Positions 27,403 to 35,982 of a stretch of 64,000 bases of DNA are shown here, piece by piece. The first letter of the stretch is position 1; every line of letters starts with the position of its first letter. Both the position numbers and the translations under genes were made by a program. The stretch is from Proteobacteria bacterium ST_bin16 (GTDB lineage: Bacteria > Pseudomonadota > Gammaproteobacteria > Burkholderiales > Nitrosomonadaceae), in contig MSXT01000012.1 in the NCBI GenBank assembly GCA_002083595.1, positions 10,009 to 74,008 on the forward strand, read 5' to 3'. The notes under the pieces were generated by a model. That model was not told the DNA's origin and made no database searches. It worked only from the letters and a program-made list of their open reading frames with translations.

Positions 27403-29088
27403 TTAAGTGTGCGGAGAACTGTCTGCTGCTCTTAAGCTTTCGGCAATACAGCCATTTTCCAGTACAAAGATTCGATCGATCTTTTGCAATTGCGGGATCG
27501 ATGGATTGAAAATCAGCGTGGTGCGGTTTTGCATCAATTTTTCCAACACGGGCAGCAGATTTCCCGGATCGGGTTCCTGGGGTGTGAATAATTCATCCAG
27601 AATCAAGATGCGAGGGTCTTTCACGAATGCACGCGCAATGGCGAGCTGCAGCAGTTGGTGCTGGGTGATTGCCGTGCCTTTGGAACCGATATCTGTCTGC
27701 AAGCCTTCGGGCATGTGCCGGACAAATTCGATGGCGTGTGACGCCTGTACCGCCGCGGTGATTCTTGCCTCGTTGCTGCAACGCATCGCACCATAGGCAA
27801 TGTTCCCGGCAATTCTGTCGTCGAGCAAAAAGGTATCCGGGGAAACCAAAGCGATGTTCGCATGCAAACGGTTTAATTGGATATCCGGCAGCGGCTGGTC
27901 ATTCAGTAAGATTTTTCCGCTAGCTGGTTGCCGCAAACGCAGTATTAGATCGATCAATGCATTCTTTTCTTCCGGGGTGTAGCCGGTAAACACAACGATC
28001 TCACCCGGCCGTAGAGTGAAATGCATGTGATTGAGAATCGGTTTCGCGCCTGCGTCGTCTTCGTAACGTACTTGGTCAAATACCAGCTTGGCGCAATCCT
28101 GCGGAATGCCGAGGGTGCCGCTAGCCTGTTCGGATGACTGATCGAGGAATGCAAAAATGGCTTCCAGGGTCGTTTGATCGTGCTCTAGTTGCTTGGGGAG
28201 ATTGGCGATGCGCTGTACCGGCAGGATAAACAGCAATACGATGGTGATCAGCGCGCCGGTTTCGGGCAGATCGAGTGCGCCATTGATTGCTTGCAGCGCA
28301 ATAATGTAGGCCACGGCGAGCATAATCAACATCATGATGAGCTGACCTGCGGGAATTGCCATGGCCCTAATCCGCGCGTGTTGCATGTCGGCTTGATAAA
28401 TCGCTGCGGAAATTTTGCCAAGACGTTGGCTCTCATGATGTTGTCCGCCGTCCAGCCTGATTTTTCTGTAGTGCGCGACGGATTGCGTTAAGTGTTCAAT
28501 CAGATTGCCAGCCGTTGGCGAGTGTTGATACTCGGGTTTATTGAAGCGGCTTTGCGTCATTTGATGGATCAACAGAATGAGCGGTATCGCCAGCAGGAGC
28601 AGGATGGCAAATTCTTGATTGAGGTGCAACGTGCAAATCATTAATGCGATGATCGTCAGACCATCTTGCGTTAACCGTGCGATGTGCCCGGCAGTGGTTT
28701 GCGCAACCGTGTTGATATGCGCTATCAGCGCGCTGGTTTGATGAGAATTGAAATGCGCGTAACAACGGACCGGCAGTGTCAGCAGCTTGTTAAAGAATTC
28801 CATGCGCAAACTGGCGCCTAGCTTGCCACCGGCTTTACCAGTGGCGTAAAGGCTGATATAACCCGCCAATGCGCGCGCGGCAAATACTGCAACCATCGCC
28901 AGCGACGTGGTTTGTATCAGCGATGGGTCTTGCAGGATAAATGCGCCGGCCAGCATGTGCTTAACGAGCAGGGGCAGAAACGCCAGCAATGCCGCTACAA
29001 TCAACATGGCGGATAATGCCAGCAAGAGTAACTTCCAGTAAGGCGCCAGTTTTCTGACTAAGCGATGGTAATGTTGCAAGTCGATCAT
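27403..29088 (-). CDS. MsbA-like ABC half-exporter with degenerate ATPase domain
   Basis: 561 residues from the ATG at 29088. The six-helix exporter core (about 1-310) and a C-terminal nucleotide-binding fold aligned with MsbA throughout are intact in length. Nearly every catalytic motif is altered. Walker A reads GYTPEEKN (369-376; conserved Gly to Glu, Ser/Thr to Asn, Lys375 kept). The Q-loop Gln is Pro417, the LSGGQ signature is ITQHQ (474-478), the D-loop SALD is absent and the H-loop His is Asn528. Walker B with Asp498-Glu499 remains. No frameshift or stop is seen. It may pair with an active half or act as a non-hydrolysing membrane protein. It faces the glycan genes from the other strand. 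Confidence 0.9.
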   Translation of the reverse strand: MIDLQHYHRLVRKLAPYWKLLLLALSAMLIVAALLAFLPLLVKHMLAGAFILQDPSLIQTTSLAMVAVFAARALAGYISLYATGKAGGKLGASLRMEFFNKLLTLPVRCYAHFNSHQTSALIAHINTVAQTTAGHIARLTQDGLTIIALMICTLHLNQEFAILLLLAIPLILLIHQMTQSRFNKPEYQHSPTAGNLIEHLTQSVAHYRKIRLDGGQHHESQRLGKISAAIYQADMQHARIRAMAIPAGQLIMMLIMLAVAYIIALQAINGALDLPETGALITIVLLFILPVQRIANLPKQLEHDQTTLEAIFAFLDQSSEQASGTLGIPQDCAKLVFDQVRYEDDAGAKPILNHMHFTLRPGEIVVFTGYTPEEKNALIDLILRLRQPASGKILLNDQPLPDIQLNRLHANIALVSPDTFLLDDRIAGNIAYGAMRCSNEARITAAVQASHAIEFVRHMPEGLQTDIGSKGTAITQHQLLQLAIARAFVKDPRILILDELFTPQEPDPGNLLPVLEKLMQNRTTLIFNPSIPQLQKIDRIFVLENGCIAESLRAADSSPHT

Positions 29089-29269
29089 AACGCACCATTT
29101 TACATGAACCGGCTGCGGATTCGCTGGTTGCTTGATGCGGACAATGGCGATTCGCAGCGGCAATTATCCGGAGCGCGAGGCGGATATAGTACAATCGCCC
29201 ATTCTTTTAATGAATGGATCCGGATGACAGCGATGCATTAATGTGTTTTGAAAATCCGGGTTTTTATTT

Positions 29270-30187
29270 ATGCCAATATTCAATACTTCCAAAACTCTAT
29301 CGACGCTTCCACGGAGAAAAGGCATCGTGCTGGCCGGCGGTTCCGGAACGCGGCTTTATCCGGTGACGCAAACCGTCTCGAAGCAATTGCTGCCGGTATT
29401 CGATAAACCGATGATTTATTATCCGCTCAGCACGCTGATGCTGGCCGGGATCCGGGATATTCTGGTGATTTCAACCCCGCGCGATGTCGGCAGTTTTCAG
29501 GAATTATTACGTGACGGAAGCCAATGGGGATTGAATATTTCATACGCCGAACAACCGTCTCCCGATGGTTTGGCGCAAGCTTTTCTGATCGGCGAATCGT
29601 TTATCGGTAACGATAACTCGGCGCTGGTTCTGGGCGACAATATTTTTTACGGGCACGATTTCCATCATCTGCTGACAAATGCGATGCAGCGCGTGGAAGG
29701 CGCGAGTGTTTTCGCGTATCACGTGCACGATCCGGAGCGCTACGGTGTGGTTGAATTCGATGCCGATGGCAAGGTCGTGAACCTGGAAGAAAAACCCGAA
29801 CAGCCGAAATCGCATTATGCCGTGACCGGTTTGTATTTTTACGATGCCCATGTGGTGGATTACGCCAAAAGCTTGAAACCATCGGCGCGCAACGAATTGG
29901 AAATCACCGATCTGAATCGCATTTATTTGGAACATGACGCGCTCAGCGTCGAAATCATGGGGCGCGGCTACGCCTGGCTGGATACCGGCACGCATGAATC
30001 GTTGCTCGATGCGAGTCAGTTCGTTGCTACCATCGAGCACCGCCAAGGCTTGAAAATCGCCTGCCCGGAAGAGATTGCCTTCCGGCAAGGCTGGATCGAT
30101 GCCGTGCAGCTCGAAGCGCTGGCGCTGCCACTGGCCAAAAACGGTTACGGGCAATATCTGCAGCAAGTTCTGAAACGGGAGTTTTGA
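29270..30187 (+). CDS. rmlA: Glucose-1-phosphate thymidylyltransferase
   Basis: 305 residues. RmlA makes dTDP-glucose from dTTP and glucose-1-phosphate, the first step to dTDP-rhamnose. The nucleotidyltransferase signature is GGSGTRLYPVT near residue 23, followed by KQLLPVFDKPMIYYPL; VLGDNIFYG near 120 carries metal-binding aspartate. The N-terminus carries about 13 extra residues before the conserved KGIVLAGG. It is followed immediately by rmlC with a TGATG overlap. rmlB and rmlD are not in the window, so they must lie elsewhere. Confidence 0.96.
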   Translation: MPIFNTSKTLSTLPRRKGIVLAGGSGTRLYPVTQTVSKQLLPVFDKPMIYYPLSTLMLAGIRDILVISTPRDVGSFQELLRDGSQWGLNISYAEQPSPDGLAQAFLIGESFIGNDNSALVLGDNIFYGHDFHHLLTNAMQRVEGASVFAYHVHDPERYGVVEFDADGKVVNLEEKPEQPKSHYAVTGLYFYDAHVVDYAKSLKPSARNELEITDLNRIYLEHDALSVEIMGRGYAWLDTGTHESLLDASQFVATIEHRQGLKIACPEEIAFRQGWIDAVQLEALALPLAKNGYGQYLQQVLKREF

Positions 30188-30732
30188 TGAAGGCGACACC
30201 CTTGCGCATCCCTGATGTTTTTCTGCTGGAACCGCGTGTTTTCGGTGACGATCGGGGTTTCTTCTATGAAAGCTTTAATCAGCGTGCATTCGAATCCGCC
30301 ATTGGCAAGCCCGTCTGTTTTGTGCAAAGCAATCATTCGCGCTCCGCGCATAACGTGTTACGCGGCTTGCACTATCAGATCCAGCACGCGCAAGGAAAAT
30401 TGGTGCGCGTGGTGGCGGGGGAGGTGTACGACGTTGCGGTCGATATTCGCCGTTCTTCGCCGACTTTCGGGCAATGGGTGGGAGAGATCTTGAGCGCGGA
30501 AAACAAAAAACAATTGTGGATTCCCGCCGGTTTCGCGCACGGCTTCGTGGTGTTATCCGATAGTGCCGAGTTTCTCTATAACACTACCGACTATTGGGCA
30601 CCGGAGTTCGAGCGTTGCATCGTGTGGAACGATGAAACCTTGGCGATAAACTGGCCGATCTCGGGATCTCCAGTGCTATCCGAAAAAGACGCGCGCGGTG
30701 CGCAGTTTACTATCGCCGAAGTCTACGATTAG
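30187..30732 (+). CDS. rmlC: dTDP-4-dehydrorhamnose 3,5-epimerase
   Basis: 181 residues from the ATG at 30187, overlapping the rmlA stop by one base. A TTG one codon earlier is possible but less likely. RmlC epimerises C3 and C5 of dTDP-4-keto-6-deoxyglucose. The catalytic His62 lies in LRGLHYQ, with conserved DVAVDIRRSSPTFG and GFAHGFVVLSD. It completes part of the rhamnose pathway with rmlA and is followed 11 bp later by radA, so radA may be read through from this operon. Confidence 0.96.
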   Translation: MKATPLRIPDVFLLEPRVFGDDRGFFYESFNQRAFESAIGKPVCFVQSNHSRSAHNVLRGLHYQIQHAQGKLVRVVAGEVYDVAVDIRRSSPTFGQWVGEILSAENKKQLWIPAGFAHGFVVLSDSAEFLYNTTDYWAPEFERCIVWNDETLAINWPISGSPVLSEKDARGAQFTIAEVYD

Positions 30733-30743
30733 CAGGCTTTTAA

Positions 30744-32093
30744 ATGGCCAAATCAAAAACCATTTATTCCTGCACCGAATGCGGCGGCCAAACGTTGAAA
30801 TGGCAAGGCCAGTGTCCGCATTGCCAGGCCTGGAATACGCTGGTCGAAACCATCGCGGAGAAATCCGTGTCGCGCTTCAGTCCGGTGTCCGAAACCGGTC
30901 AGGTGCAGAATTTAAGCACCATCGAAGCACGCGAAGAACCGCGTTATCCGACCGGTATCGAGGAATTGGACCGGGTGCTTGGCGGCGGCATGGTGCAGGG
31001 CGGTGTGGTGCTACTGGGCGGCGATCCGGGCATCGGTAAATCGACGCTGCTGTTGCAAGCGCTGTCGTTCATGTCGGAGCAGCATTCTGTGCTGTATATC
31101 AGCGGCGAAGAATCAGCGCAGCAAGTCGCATTGCGCGCCAAACGTTTGGCGCTCGATGTGCGGTCGGTCGATCTGTACGCGGAAATTCAGTTGGAAAAAA
31201 TCCAAGCGGTGCTGGCTGAACGTAAACCGTCGGTGGCGGTGATCGATTCGATTCAAACCATTTATTCCGAAGCGCTGCAATCCGCGCCGGGATCGGTCGC
31301 ACAGGTGCGCGAATGCGCGGCGCAACTGACGCGCCTGGCGAAATCGAGCGGTACCTGCATCATTCTGGTCGGGCATGTGACCAAGGAAGGTGCGCTGGCC
31401 GGTCCGCGCGTGCTGGAACATATGGTCGATACCGTGCTGTATTTCGAAGGCGATATGCATTCCAGCTTCCGCATGATCCGCGCGTTCAAGAATCGTTTTG
31501 GCGCGGTTAATGAACTGGGCGTGTTTTCAATGGGCGAGAAAGGCTTGCGCGAAGTCAAAAACCCATCGGCGTTATTTCTATCGCATCACGATACGCAAGT
31601 GCCGGGATCGTGCATCATGGTGACGCAAGAAGGTACGCGCCCGCTGCTGGTGGAGATTCAGGCTCTGGTCGATGAAGCACGTTCGCCCAGTCCGCGGCGA
31701 TTATGCGTCGGATTGGAACAAAACCGCTTGGCCATGCTGCTGGCGGTGTTGCATCGCCATGCCGGAATTCCGTGCTATGACCAAGATGTGTTCGTCAACG
31801 CCGTGGGTGGTGTCAAAATCACCGAACCGGGTGCCGATCTGGCGATTCTGCTGGCGGTAGTTTCGTCGCTGAAAAACAAGCCGTTGGCGGAAAAAATGAT
31901 TGTCATCGGCGAAGTCGGCCTGGCTGGTGAAATCCGCCCCGTGCAGCGCGGCCAGGAACGGCTCAAGGAAGCGGCGAAACTGGGTTTTAAACAAGCGATT
32001 ATTCCGGTGGCCAACAAGCCCAAACAAGCGATTGCCGGTATGAACATCATTCCGGTGGCGCGTATCAGGGATGCGGTTGCGCACATGCATTAG
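30744..32093 (+). CDS. radA: DNA repair protein RadA (Sms)
   Basis: 449 residues. RadA is a RecA-related ATPase/helicase that processes recombination intermediates. N-terminal zinc finger with Cys10, Cys13, Cys24 and Cys27; Walker A GGDPGIGKSTL near residue 91; the RadA-specific KNRFG near 252; and a C-terminal Lon-protease-like domain (VNAVGGVKITEPGADLA). The start is 11 bp after rmlC. Nothing unusual in the sequence itself. Confidence 0.97.
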   Translation: MAKSKTIYSCTECGGQTLKWQGQCPHCQAWNTLVETIAEKSVSRFSPVSETGQVQNLSTIEAREEPRYPTGIEELDRVLGGGMVQGGVVLLGGDPGIGKSTLLLQALSFMSEQHSVLYISGEESAQQVALRAKRLALDVRSVDLYAEIQLEKIQAVLAERKPSVAVIDSIQTIYSEALQSAPGSVAQVRECAAQLTRLAKSSGTCIILVGHVTKEGALAGPRVLEHMVDTVLYFEGDMHSSFRMIRAFKNRFGAVNELGVFSMGEKGLREVKNPSALFLSHHDTQVPGSCIMVTQEGTRPLLVEIQALVDEARSPSPRRLCVGLEQNRLAMLLAVLHRHAGIPCYDQDVFVNAVGGVKITEPGADLAILLAVVSSLKNKPLAEKMIVIGEVGLAGEIRPVQRGQERLKEAAKLGFKQAIIPVANKPKQAIAGMNIIPVARIRDAVAHMH

Positions 32094-32125
32094 CCGCCGT
32101 TGAAAATTTCCGTGCGCATAAACCC

Positions 32126-32899
32126 ATGAACCGGCACATCTGGATACTGACGGGAATTTCGATTCTGATCATCGTGGTCGCTCTGTTGTTGCCGCCGTTT
32201 GCACAGCCTGCCGGTTATCATCATTTCGCCGATCAGCGCGATTTTATCGGCATTCCGAATTTCAATGATGTGGCCTCCAACCTGGCTTTTCTGTTCAGCG
32301 GCGCCGCCGGTTTGATATTTCTGTGGCGCGTGCATCAAGATCCCGCGCAAACCACGTTTCAAGATCGCAGGGAAAGTTTGCCCTATTGGGTGCTGTTTTC
32401 AGCTATCGCCTCCGTCGCCTTCGGGTCCATTTACTACCACTGGACACCGGATATCGATCACTTGCTATGGGATCGCCTGCCCATTGTCATCGCCATAACC
32501 GCGCTGTTATCGGCCACCCTGGTTGAGCGCGTAAGCCGAACCACAGGGCTTTGGGCTTTACCGCTACTCGTTGTGCTGGCTGTGCTGAGCGTGTTGTATT
32601 GGTACTGGACGGAACAGCAAGGCGCGGGCAACCTGAATTTTTATATCGTGATGCAGTTTTATTCGATCCTGCTGATTGTATGGATCAGTCTACGCTTTCC
32701 ATCACGGTACACGCATGGCAACGGTATCTATCAGATCATTGCGCTATACGCGGTCGCAAAAGTATTTGAGATGCTGGATGCGCAAATTTTTGCCTGGACA
32801 AACGGCTGGATCAGCGGCCATACGCTCAAGCATCTGATTGCTGCATATGCGGCTTATGGGATTGTGAGGATATTGCGGAAGCGAGAGGCAGTGAAGTGA
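32126..32899 (+). CDS. Alkaline ceramidase-like membrane hydrolase (CREST superfamily)
   Basis: 257 residues with about seven hydrophobic segments. The pattern of alkaline phytoceramidase/CREST proteins is visible: DFIGIPNFNDVASNLAF near 38-56, Ser101 and His105 in FGSIYYHWTPDID, Asp111 and a C-terminal pair His232-His236 in SGHTLKHL. In this superfamily Ser, His and Asp residues bind a catalytic metal for amide hydrolysis. A bacterial substrate is not known; a sphingolipid, an acylated amine lipid or something else are all possible. It lies 32 bp after radA and ends at a bidirectional terminator. Confidence 0.8.
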   Translation: MNRHIWILTGISILIIVVALLLPPFAQPAGYHHFADQRDFIGIPNFNDVASNLAFLFSGAAGLIFLWRVHQDPAQTTFQDRRESLPYWVLFSAIASVAFGSIYYHWTPDIDHLLWDRLPIVIAITALLSATLVERVSRTTGLWALPLLVVLAVLSVLYWYWTEQQGAGNLNFYIVMQFYSILLIVWISLRFPSRYTHGNGIYQIIALYAVAKVFEMLDAQIFAWTNGWISGHTLKHLIAAYAAYGIVRILRKREAVK

Positions 32900-32943
32900 T
32901 GTTAACGAATACGTGTTGACGTTGAGAAAAATGCGATGTGATG

Positions 32944-32977
32944 AATCCTTTGCCCCGCTATCGCGGAGCAAAGGATT
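32944..32977. terminator. Bidirectional terminator between the ceramidase-like gene and rhlE
   Basis: AATCCTTTGC (32944-32953) and GCAAAGGATT (32968-32977) enclose a second GC pair set CCGC/GCGG. T-rich sequence follows on both strands. It lies 44 bp after the stop of the plus-strand gene and 10 bp after that of rhlE on the minus strand. Confidence 0.85.
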
Positions 32978-32987
32978 TTAGATGCGG

Positions 32988-34361
32988 TTACTTGGTACGT
33001 GCAGACTGATAACCGGCTTTGCTGCCGCTATTACTGCGGAAAGAATTGCCACGGTTGTCCTGATCGAATGACCGGCCGCGTTGTCCGCTGCGGGTTCTGC
33101 CGGGTTCGTTGGCCGCGCCGAAGGCGGGACGGTTGTCGTTCCCTGCAAAGGGTGAGCGCTTGCGTTTTTGTGTCACGCTGGGCGCGCTGCTTTTCGGTCC
33201 GTTACTTTGGAAACGCGGTTTGACGCGTGGTTCCAAGCCGGGGATGATGTGTGAAGCGATGCGCTGTCCGGTGTAGCGTTCGATTTTCGACAAGTGCGCG
33301 CTATCCTTATTGGATGCAAACGAGACGGCAATGCCCGCTGCACCCGCGCGGCCTGTGCGGCCAATGCGGTGCACATAATCTTCGGCGAATTTGGGCAGAT
33401 CGAAATTGATCACGTGCGTGATATCGGCTACGTCGATACCACGAGCCGCGACATCGGTTGCCACCAGCACTTGCAGGCCGCCGTTACGCAACCGGGTCAA
33501 TGTGCGGGTACGTTCGCGTTGATTCATATCGCCGTGTAATGCCGCGGCTGAAAAGCCTTGTGCATATAAATTATCGGCTAGGGTGTCTGCATCGCGTTTG
33601 GTTGCTGTGAAAACGATTGCTTGTTTCACTTTCTCGTCGCGCAGCACATGATCCAGCAGGCGATTCTTGTGCGACATATCATCGGCATAATGTAAGCGTT
33701 GCTCGATGTTATCGAGCTTGGCTTTTTGCGAGGCTACTTGAATGCGTTTTGGCGTTTTCAATAGTTTGGTCGCAACTTTGTCGATGGCATTGTCGAGTGT
33801 AGCGGAGAACAGCAAAGTCTGGCGTGTGTCCGGGGTTGCGGCTGCAATGGTTTCGACATCGTCGATGAAACCCATGTCCAGCATGCGGTCGGCTTCATCG
33901 AGCACGAGCATTTGCAGGCGTTTGAAATCAATGCGTCCACGTTGAATGTGATCGATCAACCGGCCCGGGGTGGCGACCAGAATATCAACGGGTTGTGACA
34001 ACAGTTTGTTTTGCAAAGGATACGGCATGCCGCCCAGGATACTGACCACGTTGATACGCGGCAGATATTTACCATATTTTTTGGCTGCTTCGGAAACTTG
34101 CAATGCCAGTTCGCGGGTTGGTGTCAATACCAAAATGCGCGGTCCGCGGCTGCGCTCTTGCGATGGTGTTGCTAGCAGATGTAATGCCGGCAGCATGAAG
34201 GCGGCGGTTTTACCGGTCCCGGTTTGTGCGCTGGCCATTACATCGTGACCGGCGATTAATTCGGGAATCGCTTGTTTTTGAATCGGGGTCGGAGCGGTAT
34301 ATCCCGCTTCGCTAATGGCTTTGATAATAGCAGAGTGTAGATTTAAATCTTCAAAAGACAC
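32988..34361 (-). CDS. rhlE: DEAD-box ATP-dependent RNA helicase RhlE
   Basis: 457 residues. Core helicase motifs: Q motif with APTPIQKQAIP, Walker A AQTGTGKT (residues 45-52), DEAD in VLDEADRMLDMGF, SAT in LLFSATLD, and HRIGRTGR in domain 2. A C-terminal basic, Gly/Arg/Asn/Ser-rich tail of about 90 residues fits RhlE, which remodels RNA in ribosome assembly and decay. Single gene; its leader (34362-34624) is shared with the end of tyrS and may be regulated at low temperature, as in related species, which is inference. Confidence 0.95.
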   Translation of the reverse strand: MSFEDLNLHSAIIKAISEAGYTAPTPIQKQAIPELIAGHDVMASAQTGTGKTAAFMLPALHLLATPSQERSRGPRILVLTPTRELALQVSEAAKKYGKYLPRINVVSILGGMPYPLQNKLLSQPVDILVATPGRLIDHIQRGRIDFKRLQMLVLDEADRMLDMGFIDDVETIAAATPDTRQTLLFSATLDNAIDKVATKLLKTPKRIQVASQKAKLDNIEQRLHYADDMSHKNRLLDHVLRDEKVKQAIVFTATKRDADTLADNLYAQGFSAAALHGDMNQRERTRTLTRLRNGGLQVLVATDVAARGIDVADITHVINFDLPKFAEDYVHRIGRTGRAGAAGIAVSFASNKDSAHLSKIERYTGQRIASHIIPGLEPRVKPRFQSNGPKSSAPSVTQKRKRSPFAGNDNRPAFGAANEPGRTRSGQRGRSFDQDNRGNSFRSNSGSKAGYQSARTK

Positions 34362-34537
34362 GTTGATTTCCTAAAAAAGTGAAATAGAACGCGCGGGCAA
34401 GAAAACATTGCCAAAATGGTGATGGTGCATAACCTTGCAAGCGCATTAATAAAGCATCGCCGCTAACCAAAGTTGTTGCACATTTTCCGGAAAAACTTGA
34501 AAAATTTAGGAGAGGCCAGGAACGATGAGACCAGGAA

Positions 34538-34567
34538 AGTTGATCGAATCAAAGATTACGATCAACT
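34538..34567 (-). terminator. Inverted repeat after tyrS, possible terminator
   Basis: AGTTGATCG and CGATCAACT form a 9-bp perfect stem around 12 nt. It lies 57 bp after the tyrS stop; on the minus strand TTTCC follows, so it is a weak terminator candidate. Confidence 0.35.
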
Positions 34568-34624
34568 TAGGCCGCGCAGTATAGCGGGTTCTTTCAGAGC
34601 ATGCAAATTATTCGCAACCGGTGG

Positions 34625-35827
34625 TTACTGAATGATGGTTTTGGCGAACTTTCGCTTGCCGACCTGAATAACGACGGATGTTCCCCGTTTAATTTTGGTG
34701 GATTTATCTTCCACTTTTTCGCCATCCAATTTGACTGCGCCTTGTTCGATCATGCGCAGCGCTTCACTGGTGCTGGCAGTCAATCCGGCTTGTTTTAATA
34801 ATTGCACCAGCGGAATTTCTCCATCCGTGGTTGCGATGATTTTTTCCGGTATTTCGTCGGGCAGCGCACCGTGTCGAAAGCGTGCTTCAAAATCGGCCAG
34901 CGCTTCTTCGGCAGCTTGCTGGCTATGAAAGCGCGCGACGATTTCCTGTGCGAGCTTGACCTTGATGTCGCGCGGATTACGGCCATTTTCGACTTCTTCG
35001 CGCCATGTCCGGATGGTTTGCAATGATTCAAAAGAAAGCAGCTCCAGATAGCGCCACATCAATTGATCCGATACCGACATCAGCTTACCGAAGATTTCTT
35101 TCGGGCTCTCCGTGATGCCGACATAATTATTCAGCGACTTGGACATTTTATTGACGCCATCGAGTCCTTCCAGCAACGGCATCATGAGAATGCATTGCTG
35201 CGGTTGGCCGAAGTGTCTTTGTAACTCCCGACCCATCAGCAGGTTGAATTTTTGATCGGTGCCGCCTAACTCCAGATCCGCTTTCAGTGCGACGGAATCG
35301 TATCCTTGTATCAAAGGGTAGAGAAATTCATGAATGGCGATGGGCTGGTTGTTGCGGTAGCGTTTATCGAAATCATCCCGTTCCAGCATGCGTGCGACGG
35401 TATGCGTTGCGGCGAGTTTGATTAGATCGGCGGCGTTCAGCTTATCCATCCAGGTGGAGTTGAACACGACTTCGGTTTGTTCCTGTTTCAGTATTTTGAA
35501 AACCTGAGTGGTATAGGATTGGGCATTTTCCGCGACCTGTTCCCGTGTCAGGGGCGGGCGGGTACTGTTCTTTCCGCTGGGGTCGCCGATCATGCCGGTG
35601 AAATCACCGATCAGGAACAGAATATGATGTCCCATATCCTGTAACTGACGCAATTTATTCAGTAAAACCGTGTGTCCGAGGTGCAAATCCGGGGCTGTCG
35701 GGTCGAATCCCGCTTTGACCCGCAGCGGATTTCCGGAAATAAGCTTACTTTCCAGCTCTGTTTCCACTAATAGTTCGTGACTGCCGCGTTTTATAATTTC
35801 AAGATCAGATAATATTGATTTTTTCAC
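34625..35827 (-). CDS. tyrS: Tyrosyl-tRNA synthetase
   Basis: 400 residues. Class I synthetase with HLGH at residues 49-52 (PDLHLGHTVLL), the KMSKS loop NKMSKSLNNYVG, and a C-terminal S4 RNA-binding domain (GAVKLDGEKVEDKSTK). It attaches tyrosine to tRNA(Tyr). It is divergent from the M23 peptidase gene, with an AT-rich 155-bp intergenic region. Confidence 0.97.
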   Translation of the reverse strand: MKKSILSDLEIIKRGSHELLVETELESKLISGNPLRVKAGFDPTAPDLHLGHTVLLNKLRQLQDMGHHILFLIGDFTGMIGDPSGKNSTRPPLTREQVAENAQSYTTQVFKILKQEQTEVVFNSTWMDKLNAADLIKLAATHTVARMLERDDFDKRYRNNQPIAIHEFLYPLIQGYDSVALKADLELGGTDQKFNLLMGRELQRHFGQPQQCILMMPLLEGLDGVNKMSKSLNNYVGITESPKEIFGKLMSVSDQLMWRYLELLSFESLQTIRTWREEVENGRNPRDIKVKLAQEIVARFHSQQAAEEALADFEARFRHGALPDEIPEKIIATTDGEIPLVQLLKQAGLTASTSEALRMIEQGAVKLDGEKVEDKSTKIKRGTSVVIQVGKRKFAKTIIQ

Positions 35828-35882
35828 GATATTGCTAAATTTATGATTTTTATTAAAATTTGTGTAATTTGAGAGAATTTAT

Positions 35883-35912
35883 TAGTACAATATTAGTTGT
35901 TTTCTAGTACAA
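35883..35912. repeat. Direct repeat TAGTACAA, 22-bp spacing
   Basis: Two exact copies of TAGTACAA at 35883-35890 and 35905-35912, start-to-start 22 bp, about two helical turns. They sit in the divergent promoter region of tyrS and the M23 gene and could be an operator, but no known binding protein is matched. Confidence 0.35.
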
Positions 35913-35982
35913 ATTAACTATTTTCGTGTTAGACTCGCGCCTGTTTGCAAAAATGATACAAATGACTGGAGGTACTTCATAG

